A stretch of 64,000 nucleotides of DNA. Source: Desulfovibrio sp. (GTDB lineage: Bacteria; Desulfobacterota; Desulfovibrionia; Desulfovibrionales; Desulfovibrionaceae). Both the position numbers and the translations under genes were made by a program. This document shows, piece by piece, positions 55,213-63,397 of the stretch. Numbering within the stretch: the first letter of the stretch is position 1; the number at the start of each line of letters is the position of its first letter. The stretch covers positions 510,701 to 574,700 of the forward strand of contig JAQYWK010000004.1 in NCBI GenBank assembly GCA_030145055.1. Reading direction: 5' to 3'. The notes under the pieces were generated by a model. It did no database searches, was not told the DNA's origin, and saw only the letters and a list, made by a program, of their open reading frames with translations.

Positions 55213-56763
55213 GTGGACAACATGAAAGGACCGCAAGACCTAACCCGTCCTGATTCGCAAAAAGCGACAGGATTTGCTGACGCCGCTCCGCTCATATCTT
55301 TGAAAGGTATAACCAAGCGATTTGGTAAAGTTGTTGCAAATAAAGATATTTCACTAGATCTGTATCCGGGCCGCATTAAAGCTTTGCTCGGCGAAAACGG
55401 AGCAGGTAAAAGCACCTTGATGAATATGCTCGCCGGACGTTTCAAACCTGACGAAGGTTATATTGAAGTCGATGGTGTGCGCAAAGAATTCACTTCATCA
55501 AAAGATGCTATTAAAGCCGGAATCGGAATGGTTTATCAGCATTTTATGCTGGTAGAGACTATGACTGTTGCCGAGAACGTTCTTCTTGGGCAGGAAGGCT
55601 CATTCTTTATTAATCCTCGCGAAATGAATGATAGAGTCCGCAAATTAGCTGTAGACTATGAACTTGAAATTGATCCTACAGCTCGCATATCTGATCTTTC
55701 TATGGGCGAAAAACAGCGCGTAGAAATTTTAAAGCTACTATACAGAGAAAGCCGCGTTCTAATTTTTGATGAGCCAACAGCGGTTCTTACTCCGCGTGAA
55801 GCTTTTCGTCTTTTTGAAGCTCTATGGGCAATGACAAGACTTGGTAAGTCTGTTGTTTTCATCAGTCATAAACTTGAAGAAGTCATGGCTATAGCGGATG
55901 AAGTCGCTATTCTTAGACGCGGCGCAATTGACGATGAGGTCATGCGTGATAAAATTACTTCTAAAGCAGATCTTGCATGTCGTATGGTTGGTAAAGAAGT
56001 TCTCCTTGAAGTGACTAAAGAAGATGTAGAAATCGGCGAGAAGGTTCTTGAAGTTAAGAATATGACCGGAATTGGCTTGCGCGGCATCAATTTGCATGTC
56101 CGTAAAGGTGAGGTCGTTGCTATTGTCGGAGTTGCCGGGAACGGGCAACAGGAGTTGGTTGAGGGAGTCAGTGGACTTCGTAAACCTCCGAAAGATACAA
56201 TTTTTATTATGAATAAGCCGTGGCGCAAATTCTTTGCGGAGATGACATGGAATAATTCTATGTCTTACATTCCAGAGGATAGGCTTGATCTTGCTACCGC
56301 CAGAAATCTGGATCTCGTGGATAATTTGCTTTTAACAACAGGAAAGGGATTTACCAAAGGGCCGTTTCTTCAGCGCGATAAAGCTGCAAAGGTAGCTCAA
56401 GAGCTGGTTGAAGAGTATGACGTTCGCCCCGGTAGAATTCAGGCTCTCGCGTGGCAGTTGTCCGGTGGTAATTTACAGAAGATGGTATTGGCCCGTGAGC
56501 TTTACCGTCAGCCTCATCTAATTGTTGCAGAGCAGCCCACACAAGGGCTTGATATCTCTGCTACCGAGGAAGTCTGGAACAAGTTGTTAGAAGCACGTAA
56601 AATGGCCGGAATCCTGCTCATAACAGGAGATTTGGGCGAAGCCGTTCAGTTGGCAGACAGAGTGGCTGTAATGTATTGTGGCCAAATTATGGATGAATTC
56701 CCTGTGACTGATACTGCAAAGCTCGATAACATAGGTCTTTTGATGGCTGGTGTTCGCGAGTAA
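55213..56763 (+). CDS. Nucleoside-type ABC ATPase with two NBDs
   Basis: The 516 residues carry two ATPase domains fused in one chain, as in sugar/nucleoside importers (RbsA/YufO). Domain 1 has GENGAGKSTLMNMLAG and LSMGEKQRVEILK. Domain 2 has a degenerate Walker A (GVAGNGQQEL) and LSGGNLQKMVLAREL. The start is either the GTG at 55213 directly after the permease stop or the ATG at 55222. The latter has the better spacing to AGGTGG. It is the last gene of the importer operon. Confidence 0.93.
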   Translation: MDNMKGPQDLTRPDSQKATGFADAAPLISLKGITKRFGKVVANKDISLDLYPGRIKALLGENGAGKSTLMNMLAGRFKPDEGYIEVDGVRKEFTSSKDAIKAGIGMVYQHFMLVETMTVAENVLLGQEGSFFINPREMNDRVRKLAVDYELEIDPTARISDLSMGEKQRVEILKLLYRESRVLIFDEPTAVLTPREAFRLFEALWAMTRLGKSVVFISHKLEEVMAIADEVAILRRGAIDDEVMRDKITSKADLACRMVGKEVLLEVTKEDVEIGEKVLEVKNMTGIGLRGINLHVRKGEVVAIVGVAGNGQQELVEGVSGLRKPPKDTIFIMNKPWRKFFAEMTWNNSMSYIPEDRLDLATARNLDLVDNLLLTTGKGFTKGPFLQRDKAAKVAQELVEEYDVRPGRIQALAWQLSGGNLQKMVLARELYRQPHLIVAEQPTQGLDISATEEVWNKLLEARKMAGILLITGDLGEAVQLADRVAVMYCGQIMDEFPVTDTAKLDNIGLLMAGVRE

Positions 56764-56787
56764 ACGATTTGCACATAGCTTTTATTG

Positions 56788-56821
56788 ATCCCCTTCATGT
56801 CTCGCATGGAGGGGATTTTTT
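56788..56821 (+). terminator. Rho-independent terminator of the importer operon
   Basis: A 12-bp stem (one G-U) with a 5-base loop is followed by six T residues. Confidence 0.88.
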
Positions 56822-57203
56822 GGTTTTGTGGTTGTTTTTTTATAATAATAAACGGTTTGAAATTCATTTAAAAAAATAACGACTTCGTTTAATTTAAAAG
56901 TAAAGGGGAAGTTATGTTGTTACGAGTAATATGTATTTATTAGTGATGCTAAAATGGATGATATGAAGCAATTGTTATGCTGTTTGAGTTTATTGCATGA
57001 CTATGATTGATGTTGAATTAACGTAATGCATTTCAAACATGTAGATTAAGACTTTTATGATTTTTTATTAGTATGTGTGAATTTTTTCTCATTCTTTTTG
57101 TGTAGTTGATGTGATTGTATGCTGTGTCAGTTGCGTAGTACATGCATCCCCTCATTTTTATTGAAATAATCCGTGATTTTGAGTAGGAAGTTACAACTTT
57201 CTT
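56822..57203. other. AT-rich intergenic region, no gene seen
   Basis: About 380 bp of AT-rich sequence between the importer terminator and the cytochrome ribosome site. No open frame with codon structure, no hairpin with a T tract and no convincing promoter is visible, though the cytochrome promoter should lie here. Confidence 0.5.
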
Positions 57204-57216
57204 GAGGAGGAATAGA

Positions 57217-57711
57217 ATGAAGACTAATTTTTTGTATGTAGGTATAGCAGTTGTCTTTGCCGTTCTGGTAATTATTTACGGTACAACCACTAATAATTTA
57301 AGTGAGGAGATCGCTAGCATCTCTTCAGATAAAGCTGAAATGGCCAATGCGGACCTGACTGTAAGCTTTCCTGTAACTTTCGAGTTTGATCGCCCCGAGG
57401 GCATTAATAAAACTCGTTTTTCAGAGGTTAAATTCTCTCACTTCAGTCATCAGGATGTTTCCTGTGTGAAGTGTCACCACACTTGGGATGGAAAAAGTCC
57501 TGTGAAGAGTTGTGCTACTGAAGGGTGTCATAACGAGTTGAAAACTAAAGGTGACACTGAGTCATACTTTAAAGCTTTCCATACCTTGCATAGTGAACGC
57601 AGTTGTCGCGGATGTCATGCCGAGATGAAGAAAGCCGGTAAGACTGAAATTCAGCTTGCTCCCTGTGCAAACAATGCTTGTCATGTGATTGTACCTAGAG
57701 TTGCAAAATAA
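57217..57711 (+). CDS. Membrane-anchored tetraheme cytochrome c3
   Basis: The 164 residues have an uncleaved-looking N-terminal helix (about 5-22) and a class III cytochrome domain. Four heme sites are seen in the classical order: C83-x2-CH, C99-x4-CH, C130-x2-CH and C150-x4-CH. Candidate distal His ligands are H75, H78, H88, H122 and H125. Most periplasmic c3 are soluble, so the anchor suggests transfer to or from a membrane complex. The ATG at 57217 with GAGGAGG 6 bases upstream is chosen over a TTG inside that ribosome site. Confidence 0.93.
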   Translation: MKTNFLYVGIAVVFAVLVIIYGTTTNNLSEEIASISSDKAEMANADLTVSFPVTFEFDRPEGINKTRFSEVKFSHFSHQDVSCVKCHHTWDGKSPVKSCATEGCHNELKTKGDTESYFKAFHTLHSERSCRGCHAEMKKAGKTEIQLAPCANNACHVIVPRVAK

Positions 57712-57750
57712 GAATATTCGATTAACTTCGAATTAGCTTAGTTATTTAGA

Positions 57751-57784
57751 AACGGTTGCCGGATTATCTGGCAACCGTTTTCTT
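57751..57784 (+). terminator. Rho-independent terminator after cytochrome c3
   Basis: A perfect 10-bp stem (AACGGTTGCC with GGCAACCGTT, 57751-57779) is followed by TTTTCTTG. Confidence 0.85.
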
Positions 57785-57839
57785 GTTTGTGAGTTGATCA
57801 GAAATTACACTTGACTATATTCTTTTTAGCTAATAAACA

Positions 57840-57856
57840 TACCATACCGTATGGTA
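57840..57856. promoter_or_regulatory. TetR-type operator palindrome
   Basis: A 17-bp perfect inverted repeat (TACCATAC, C, GTATGGTA) ends 23 bp before the tetR-family start. The position fits autoregulation, probably also controlling the PNPOx-DUF2867 gene downstream. Confidence 0.75.
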
Positions 57857-57879
57857 CTTAAAGAGTGGGGTTCGTTTAT

Positions 57880-58446
57880 ATGGAAGTGGAAAAAGTTGGA
57901 AAGGATAAAAGTAGTCGACGCAGTAGTACAGACCTGCTTGATGCTGGGCTAGAATTGCTTGCTGAGCATAGTGTACAGCAATTGACTATTGATGCGCTCT
58001 GTAGGCAGTTAGACGTAACCAAGGGGTCGTTTTATCATCATTTTAATGGGCGAGCTGACTATCTTGAACGTATGCTTGCTCATTGGGTGGATGTGTGGAC
58101 AATTGGAAGTGTGAATCAGGTTAACGCTAACGCCAGCGCAATTGAGCGGTTTGATGCTATCGTGGATAAGTCTAAAAATTTCCCGCATGGGCCGGAAATT
58201 AGCATCAGGTCTTGGGCTCAGCGTGATCCATTAGCACGTCGCTACCTCGAAAAGGTTGATTCAATACGAATGAATTATTTGTTTGAAATATTTAATGAGC
58301 TTTCTGGAGATGCTGACAGGGCGTTTCTTTTGTCACGCATCAGTTACTCCCTTTTCGTAGGTACAAGAATGGTTGTTTCAGATATTTTGGGAGATTATCA
58401 TGATCGAATCCTCAAATTAATGAAAGATGAGTTGTATGGAATGTAA
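57880..58446 (+). CDS. TetR-family transcription regulator
   Basis: The 188 residues have a TetR N-terminal helix-turn-helix (LTIDALCRQLDVTKGSFYHHF, about 35-55) and a variable ligand domain. An upstream in-frame GTG at 57865 is possible. The ATG at 57880 leaves the operator palindrome fully in the leader. It is 41 bp before a PNPOx-DUF2867 gene that it probably controls. The effector is unknown. Confidence 0.88.
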   Translation: MEVEKVGKDKSSRRSSTDLLDAGLELLAEHSVQQLTIDALCRQLDVTKGSFYHHFNGRADYLERMLAHWVDVWTIGSVNQVNANASAIERFDAIVDKSKNFPHGPEISIRSWAQRDPLARRYLEKVDSIRMNYLFEIFNELSGDADRAFLLSRISYSLFVGTRMVVSDILGDYHDRILKLMKDELYGM

Positions 58447-58487
58447 GTTGTTTATAAAGATAGAATAATCACATTAATGGAGTCTAT

Positions 58488-59456
58488 ATGCAGTCTGATA
58501 TCCCATGGTCGGAAGTTACTGATCTGTTCGGCAAAGTTCCCAGTATGTCAATTGCGACTGTAGATGAAGATGGTAGTCCGCGTGTATCGCCCATTGGTTC
58601 GGTGCTTTTTAGTGGCGAAGGGCAAGGATACTATTTCGAAAAATATCCGAAAATCATGAGAAGCAATTTAGACCGTGATCCGCGTATGAGTATTTTGGCC
58701 GTAGCTCCCGGATTTGGATATTGGGTCGCGGCATTGTGGCGGGGCCGTTTTAAAACTCAGCCAGCAATACGTTTGGTGTGCGAAGCTGAGGCGCGTCGTA
58801 AGGCAACACAAGAAGAGCGAAACGCTTGGCTTGCTAAAGTGCGCCCATTCCGATTCTTTAAAGGACATGATCTGCTTTGGAAGGATATGAGTGATTTACG
58901 TGAATTTAAAGTTATACGCGTAGAGCCTGTTGAATTGGGGAGGATGAACCCAAGTCGGAGTTCTATGGAAATTGTAAGCTCAATTCCCGCTCTGAGTAAA
59001 TTGGTGAAAGATGCTGAGTATTTTGAATCAAAAAACTTTGTCGGTGAATGTTCTATGAATAATTTTTTGGTTCGGATGCTAAGCTATAAGCCTTCATGGT
59101 TACGCATGCTTTATAGCATAAGAGGATTTGTTGTAAAAATAATGGGAGTTGTTGATGTTGTTGACCACACAAACGTTGAAATAGAAGATATCGATTTTGC
59201 AATCGGTGGAAAAGTAGATTTCTTTACCACCGTAGACTATAAAGCAGATCATTATTGGATTGGAAAAGCTACCGATAAACATTTAACTTGTCATTTATGC
59301 GTTGTCGCAGAGCCGCTTGATTCTAAAGAAGTCAAGTTTCATACATTCGTAATCGTCAATTTCCTATATTGGACTGGTCCAATATATTTCAAATTGATTG
59401 GTCCTTTTCATCATATTGTTATGCATTGCATGGGGAAATATGGTGTAAAAAAATAA
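58488..59456 (+). CDS. PNPOx-like flavin-binding domain fused to a DUF2867-like domain
   Basis: The 322 residues fall in two parts. Residues ~1-150 form a split-barrel PNPOx-like domain (SIATVDEDGSPRVSPIGSVL), common in FMN- or F420-type oxidoreductases. Residues ~185-320 look like a DUF2867 domain, with a PFHHIVMHCMGKYG end that resembles the same element in DUF2867 proteins. I know of DUF2867 mostly fused to SDR-type domains, so this pairing is unusual. GGAG precedes the ATG. It follows the TetR gene by 41 bp. Enzymatic role unknown. Confidence 0.78.
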   Translation: MQSDIPWSEVTDLFGKVPSMSIATVDEDGSPRVSPIGSVLFSGEGQGYYFEKYPKIMRSNLDRDPRMSILAVAPGFGYWVAALWRGRFKTQPAIRLVCEAEARRKATQEERNAWLAKVRPFRFFKGHDLLWKDMSDLREFKVIRVEPVELGRMNPSRSSMEIVSSIPALSKLVKDAEYFESKNFVGECSMNNFLVRMLSYKPSWLRMLYSIRGFVVKIMGVVDVVDHTNVEIEDIDFAIGGKVDFFTTVDYKADHYWIGKATDKHLTCHLCVVAEPLDSKEVKFHTFVIVNFLYWTGPIYFKLIGPFHHIVMHCMGKYGVKK

Positions 59457-59479
59457 TTTAACAGTGTAATGACTATCTA

Positions 59480-60265
59480 TTAGTTCAGCATATTCTCTGC
59501 TGCACTTAGATGGAATTCTAGTTCTGTGTCGGTGAGTTTCAGCTTGTACTGAAGTTCTTTGATTGATTCACCCGGATCAAATAGCGGGTAATCGCTGCCG
59601 AATAGGATTTTTTCACGTGGGTGTTTCTTCATTATTTCATGAAGAACTTTGTCATCCATGAATGGAAGTGCGCTCGATGTATCCATATATACGTTGCTTC
59701 CGGCTAAATAGTCCGAAGACCATTTCCAGTGCCTATATCCGCCCATATGGGCCGCCACAGCTGTTAGTTTTGGGAAGTTTTGTAGTATCTTTTTGAGCTT
59801 GATAGGGCACGATGGATTTTTTTCAGGCGGAAGTTTATCCCCGACATGAAACATCGTGATAAACCTTCCTTGAACCATTTCAAGAATTTTATAAAATCTC
59901 GGTTCATCCATGAAAAATCCTTGAAAATCGGGATGAAATTTTAACCCTTTAATTCCATTTTTTTCAAGACGTGCAAACTCTTTCTCGGGGTTTTCGTAAT
60001 CGGGATGCATTGTTCCGAAAGCCATGACGCGCGGGTCGCTATTCTGTAGATCAATAGACCAGTTATTAGCTGGTATCACCTGCGCAGGCTCGGTTGCTGC
60101 GGTATGAACAATTACCTTATCCAGTCCTGCTTTATCAGCACGGCTAAGCAAATCTTCAATTAGTCCTGTACCTACGGGTTTTATTCCGTAATGGCTGTTT
60201 AGCTGGGCTAGTACTTTGTCTGATATTTTTGGATGAAATGCGTGAGTGTGAACGTCGTAATACAT
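59480..60265 (-). CDS. Amidohydrolase (ACMSD-like TIM-barrel family)
   Basis: The 261 residues show an amidohydrolase_2 pattern: an N-terminal VHTHAF metal motif, GLKFHPDFQG, FHVGDKL, an AAHMGG segment and the C-terminal FGSDYPLF with the metal-binding Asp. Members are decarboxylases or hydrolases of cyclic or aromatic compounds. The substrate is unknown. A 139-bp gap with a small hairpin separates it from the thioesterase gene, so co-transcription is uncertain. Confidence 0.87.
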   Translation of the reverse strand: MYYDVHTHAFHPKISDKVLAQLNSHYGIKPVGTGLIEDLLSRADKAGLDKVIVHTAATEPAQVIPANNWSIDLQNSDPRVMAFGTMHPDYENPEKEFARLEKNGIKGLKFHPDFQGFFMDEPRFYKILEMVQGRFITMFHVGDKLPPEKNPSCPIKLKKILQNFPKLTAVAAHMGGYRHWKWSSDYLAGSNVYMDTSSALPFMDDKVLHEIMKKHPREKILFGSDYPLFDPGESIKELQYKLKLTDTELEFHLSAAENMLN

Positions 60266-60330
60266 TATTTTGTCTTTATGATTTAGTTAATAGTAGTGAT
60301 GATTATTGGGTTGAAAATGGATTTTCCAGC

Positions 60331-60351
60331 ATGAAAGCAGATTGCTTTCAT
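60331..60351. other. Small intergenic hairpin
   Basis: A perfect 9-bp inverted repeat (ATGAAAGCA with TGCTTTCAT) and a 3-base loop lie between the thioesterase and amidohydrolase genes. No T run follows on either strand. Confidence 0.4.
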
Positions 60352-60404
60352 ACAGTAAAATACGCTCTCTCTAGTTAGGTAAAAAGTATAGAATTGGATT
60401 TGAT

Positions 60405-60821
60405 TTAAAAAATATCTCTAAGCCATTCTGGAATTCTAACCGGACGCCCCTCTGAATTTACGCAAGCATGCTCTGTGAACCCGCTGGCAACAAAAGTGGT
60501 GCGGTCATTTTTGTAGATGTCATACACGAATATCATGGAAGCTCTTTTCCATTCTCTAATGCCTACATGAATATTTAACATGTCGTCATAATGGGCTGGA
60601 GTTCGATATTTGCATGATGCCTCTCTCACTGGAAGGAAAATTCCTTTTTCCTCCACGACAGAATAACTCATGCCTCTTTCTCGAATGTAAAGACTGCGTG
60701 ATCTTTCGAAAAAGTGTAAATATTCCGCATAATATACTACTCCCATTGCATCTGTTTCACCATAAGAAACACTGTGGTTCAGCCATGCGTCAGGGGTAGG
60801 GAACTCTTTTTTTATTGTCAT
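60405..60821 (-). CDS. YbgC/FadM-type acyl-CoA thioesterase
   Basis: The 138 residues match the 4HBT hot-dog family. The catalytic Asp motif is YGETDAMGVVYYAEYLHFFE, followed by LPVREASCKYRTPAHYDD. Family members hydrolyse acyl-CoA or acyl-ACP. The gene lies 6 bp after apgM on the same strand and ends the alaC-hom-apgM run. Confidence 0.9.
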   Translation of the reverse strand: MTIKKEFPTPDAWLNHSVSYGETDAMGVVYYAEYLHFFERSRSLYIRERGMSYSVVEEKGIFLPVREASCKYRTPAHYDDMLNIHVGIREWKRASMIFVYDIYKNDRTTFVASGFTEHACVNSEGRPVRIPEWLRDIF

Positions 60822-60827
60822 ATTATT

Positions 60828-62012
60828 TTAGCTGGTAAGGTCAATAACCCATTGCATGAGTTCATGTCCTTTATCCTGAATTACACCAGTGGATTTGGCA
60901 TTCTTTTCTGAGAATGAATCCAAGCCAGTGTTCCCGTTGCACTTTTTGCTTGCTAGTATGAATGGCACCGGTGCAGCGTCATGGGTTTTGGTTTCAATGG
61001 GGGTGAAGTGATCGCAGGTAATTAAATATGAAGCCTGATCCAAGGGATATTTCTTAAGTAACGGTCCGACAATTTCCGCATCGAATCGTTCAATAGACTT
61101 AATTTTATCTTCCACACTGCCCATGTGACCCGACTCATCTGGTCCTTCCAGGTGAACAAACGCAAAGTCTCCGTGTTCTAGGAACTCAATAGTTGCATCC
61201 ACTTTTCCGGCATAGTTGGTGTCGACAAGTCCAGTTGCGCCTTCAACTTCGAGGACCTCAAGGCCGGAAGCTCTTCCGAGACCCTTAATGAGATCAACCG
61301 CAGATATGACGGCTCCTGTCATGGAATATTTATCTTTAAAATTAGTTAGAAGCAGAGGCGTTCCCTGTCCCCAAGGCCAAATGCTGACAGCTTTGGTTCC
61401 GTTGTTTTCCAGAAGCTTAGCCGCATCTTGCAAAAGTTTGGTCATTAGCGGGCTTTTGCCGTATTCTTCAATATCTGCGCTGATGGATTTATCTGTAATG
61501 TCGTGGGGTGGATTTATTGCAAGCTTGCTTTCAAGCTTTTTAGCTCCGCCCTTATGAACAAGCAGGTGTCTGTACTGAATTCCTGGGTAGAATGTGAACT
61601 CTTCGTTGCCAAGCTCTTTCTGAAGCATTTCGACCAATGGTACTGATTTATCAGTTGAAATATGACCTGCTGAATAATCATACATAGTACCATCTGCGCT
61701 GAGATCAGACAGATTGACTAGATTTAGACGCCATACTAAATCGTCAGGATTTAGCTTAAGTCCTTGCGCCGCCGCTTCAATAGGCCCGCGCCCTGTATGA
61801 TATCTTTCAGGGTCAAATCCCAGAAGGGACATGTTTGCAATGTCAGACCCCGGAGGCATGGCTGCGGGGACAGTTCTACATCTTCCGACAATGCCTTTTT
61901 TAGCAAGCATATCCATATTAGGTGTATGCGCCGCTTCCATTGTGGTTTTGTTGCCAAGTTCCTTAATGGGCCATCCGCCCATGCCGTCAGCTATCAGAAA
62001 AAGGAGTTTCAT
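60828..62012 (-). CDS. ApgM-family phosphotransferase, probable homoserine kinase
   Basis: The 394 residues belong to the alkaline-phosphatase-superfamily ApgM group: LFLIADGMGGWPI, GSDIANMSLLGFDP, HLEGPDESGHMGS and a ITCDHFTPIETKTHDAAP metal site. One clade, clustered with threonine genes in Desulfovibrio and other taxa lacking ThrB, is a proposed homoserine kinase. Here it lies 10 bp after hom, which fits that role better than a second phosphoglycerate mutase. Family membership is clear. The homoserine-kinase role is inference from context and the known clade. Confidence 0.85.
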   Translation of the reverse strand: MKLLFLIADGMGGWPIKELGNKTTMEAAHTPNMDMLAKKGIVGRCRTVPAAMPPGSDIANMSLLGFDPERYHTGRGPIEAAAQGLKLNPDDLVWRLNLVNLSDLSADGTMYDYSAGHISTDKSVPLVEMLQKELGNEEFTFYPGIQYRHLLVHKGGAKKLESKLAINPPHDITDKSISADIEEYGKSPLMTKLLQDAAKLLENNGTKAVSIWPWGQGTPLLLTNFKDKYSMTGAVISAVDLIKGLGRASGLEVLEVEGATGLVDTNYAGKVDATIEFLEHGDFAFVHLEGPDESGHMGSVEDKIKSIERFDAEIVGPLLKKYPLDQASYLITCDHFTPIETKTHDAAPVPFILASKKCNGNTGLDSFSEKNAKSTGVIQDKGHELMQWVIDLTS

Positions 62013-62022
62013 TTATTTTCCG

Positions 62023-63312
62023 TTATCCCTGAAGGATTCTCATGCTTACAGTTTCGCGAGAGATAAAAGGCATCTTGTCGATTACTTTAAGAGCAGCATT
62101 AACATCTTTTGTGCATGCTTTATGAGTCGTAAAGACAATCGGAATGTTTGTGCCGGAAGGTGCGCCTTTTTGCACTGCCTGAGCTATTGAAATATTGTGT
62201 TCAGCCATGGCTTTTGAAAGTTCAGCCATAACGCCTGCTTTATCCGCAACAGTGAACCTGAAATAGTATTCAGATGATGCTAGTTCGGGCGGTAGGATTT
62301 CAGCTTTCTCGATAGGGCTGTTGTTAAAGCCCGTGTTATCGGGAGTCTTAGAGCTGGAAAGGGCCATTATGTCTGCTAGGACCGCACTTCCGGTAGGCAA
62401 AGAGCCTGCGCCCTGACCGTGGAAAAATGCTGGGCCGACAGCGTTGCCTTCAACTCGGACCGCGTTGTAGTTTCCGCCGACTCTGGCAAGTAGCAAGGTG
62501 TACTTAACAAGCGCCGGAAATACTCCCGCTTCAAGTTTTCCGCCCACATCGCGAACTTGTCCGATGAGTTTTATTCTATATCCAAGTTCACGAGCAAAAC
62601 GGATATCCTGTCCTTCTACGCGGGTGATTCCTTCAACAGGAAGATCCGCGAGAGGATAATCTTTACCATAAGCATTTCGGATCAGCACAACTATCTTATG
62701 AGCTGTATCAATGCCTTCAATATCGAAAGTCGGATCTGCTTCTGCATATCCTAAATCTGTCGCCTGAGCTAAAGCTGTATCGAACTCAAGTCCGTTAGTG
62801 CTCATTTCTGAAAGAATGTAGTTTGCGGTACCATTCAGGATACCTACTATGGATTTGATGCGGTTGGCAGCTAGGCTTTCTTTTATCGACTGGATAATAG
62901 GAATGCCGCCGGCAACACTTGATTCGTAGTAGAGTCCGACACCGTTCTTTTTGGCTATTTCAAATAATTCTATTCCGTGTTCCGCTAAGAGGTGTTTGTT
63001 AGCAGTAACAACATGCTTGCCAGCTTCGAGAGCCTTCTTGACTATATCAAGCGCAAGCGTGATGCCGCCCATTAGTTCGACAACAATGTCAGCGTCTGAA
63101 CCTGATGTGAATTCGTCTACATTGTTCGTGAATTTTACATTAGGGCCGGGAAGGTAGTCCCTTTGCTTCTTGAGATCACGGACGAGAACTGACGTTATAT
63201 TAAATTTCTTACCCGAGCGGGCAAGAATAATATCTTCGTTTTCTTCAATAATCCGGGCAAGACCGGTTCCGACTGTGCCGAACCCTGCAATGGCTAACTT
63301 GACTGTCTGCAT
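62023..63312 (-). CDS. hom: Homoserine dehydrogenase
   Basis: Reduces aspartate-semialdehyde to homoserine. The 429 residues comprise a Rossmann NAD(P) domain (GFGTVGTGLARIIEEN), the catalytic domain (ILNGTANYILSEM, LGYAEADPTFDIEG) and a C-terminal ACT domain (about 345-429), implying feedback control, usually by threonine. GAGG lies 4 bases before the ATG. It lies between alaC and apgM on the same strand. Confidence 0.96.
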   Translation of the reverse strand: MQTVKLAIAGFGTVGTGLARIIEENEDIILARSGKKFNITSVLVRDLKKQRDYLPGPNVKFTNNVDEFTSGSDADIVVELMGGITLALDIVKKALEAGKHVVTANKHLLAEHGIELFEIAKKNGVGLYYESSVAGGIPIIQSIKESLAANRIKSIVGILNGTANYILSEMSTNGLEFDTALAQATDLGYAEADPTFDIEGIDTAHKIVVLIRNAYGKDYPLADLPVEGITRVEGQDIRFARELGYRIKLIGQVRDVGGKLEAGVFPALVKYTLLLARVGGNYNAVRVEGNAVGPAFFHGQGAGSLPTGSAVLADIMALSSSKTPDNTGFNNSPIEKAEILPPELASSEYYFRFTVADKAGVMAELSKAMAEHNISIAQAVQKGAPSGTNIPIVFTTHKACTKDVNAALKVIDKMPFISRETVSMRILQG

Positions 63313-63350
63313 TTATACCTCTTTATGAAATTCACTGGAATCTTAAGCGG

Positions 63351-63382
63351 TATTTCCGGCTGCTATAAAACAGCCGGAAATA
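63351..63382 (-). other. Perfect intercistronic hairpin between alaC and hom
   Basis: A 12-bp GC-containing inverted repeat (TATTTCCGGCTG and its complement) has an 8-base loop. No T run follows on the minus strand, so it may be an mRNA processing or stability element, or a weak attenuator, rather than a terminator. Confidence 0.55.
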
Positions 63383-63397
63383 CGGCAATTAGTTATT

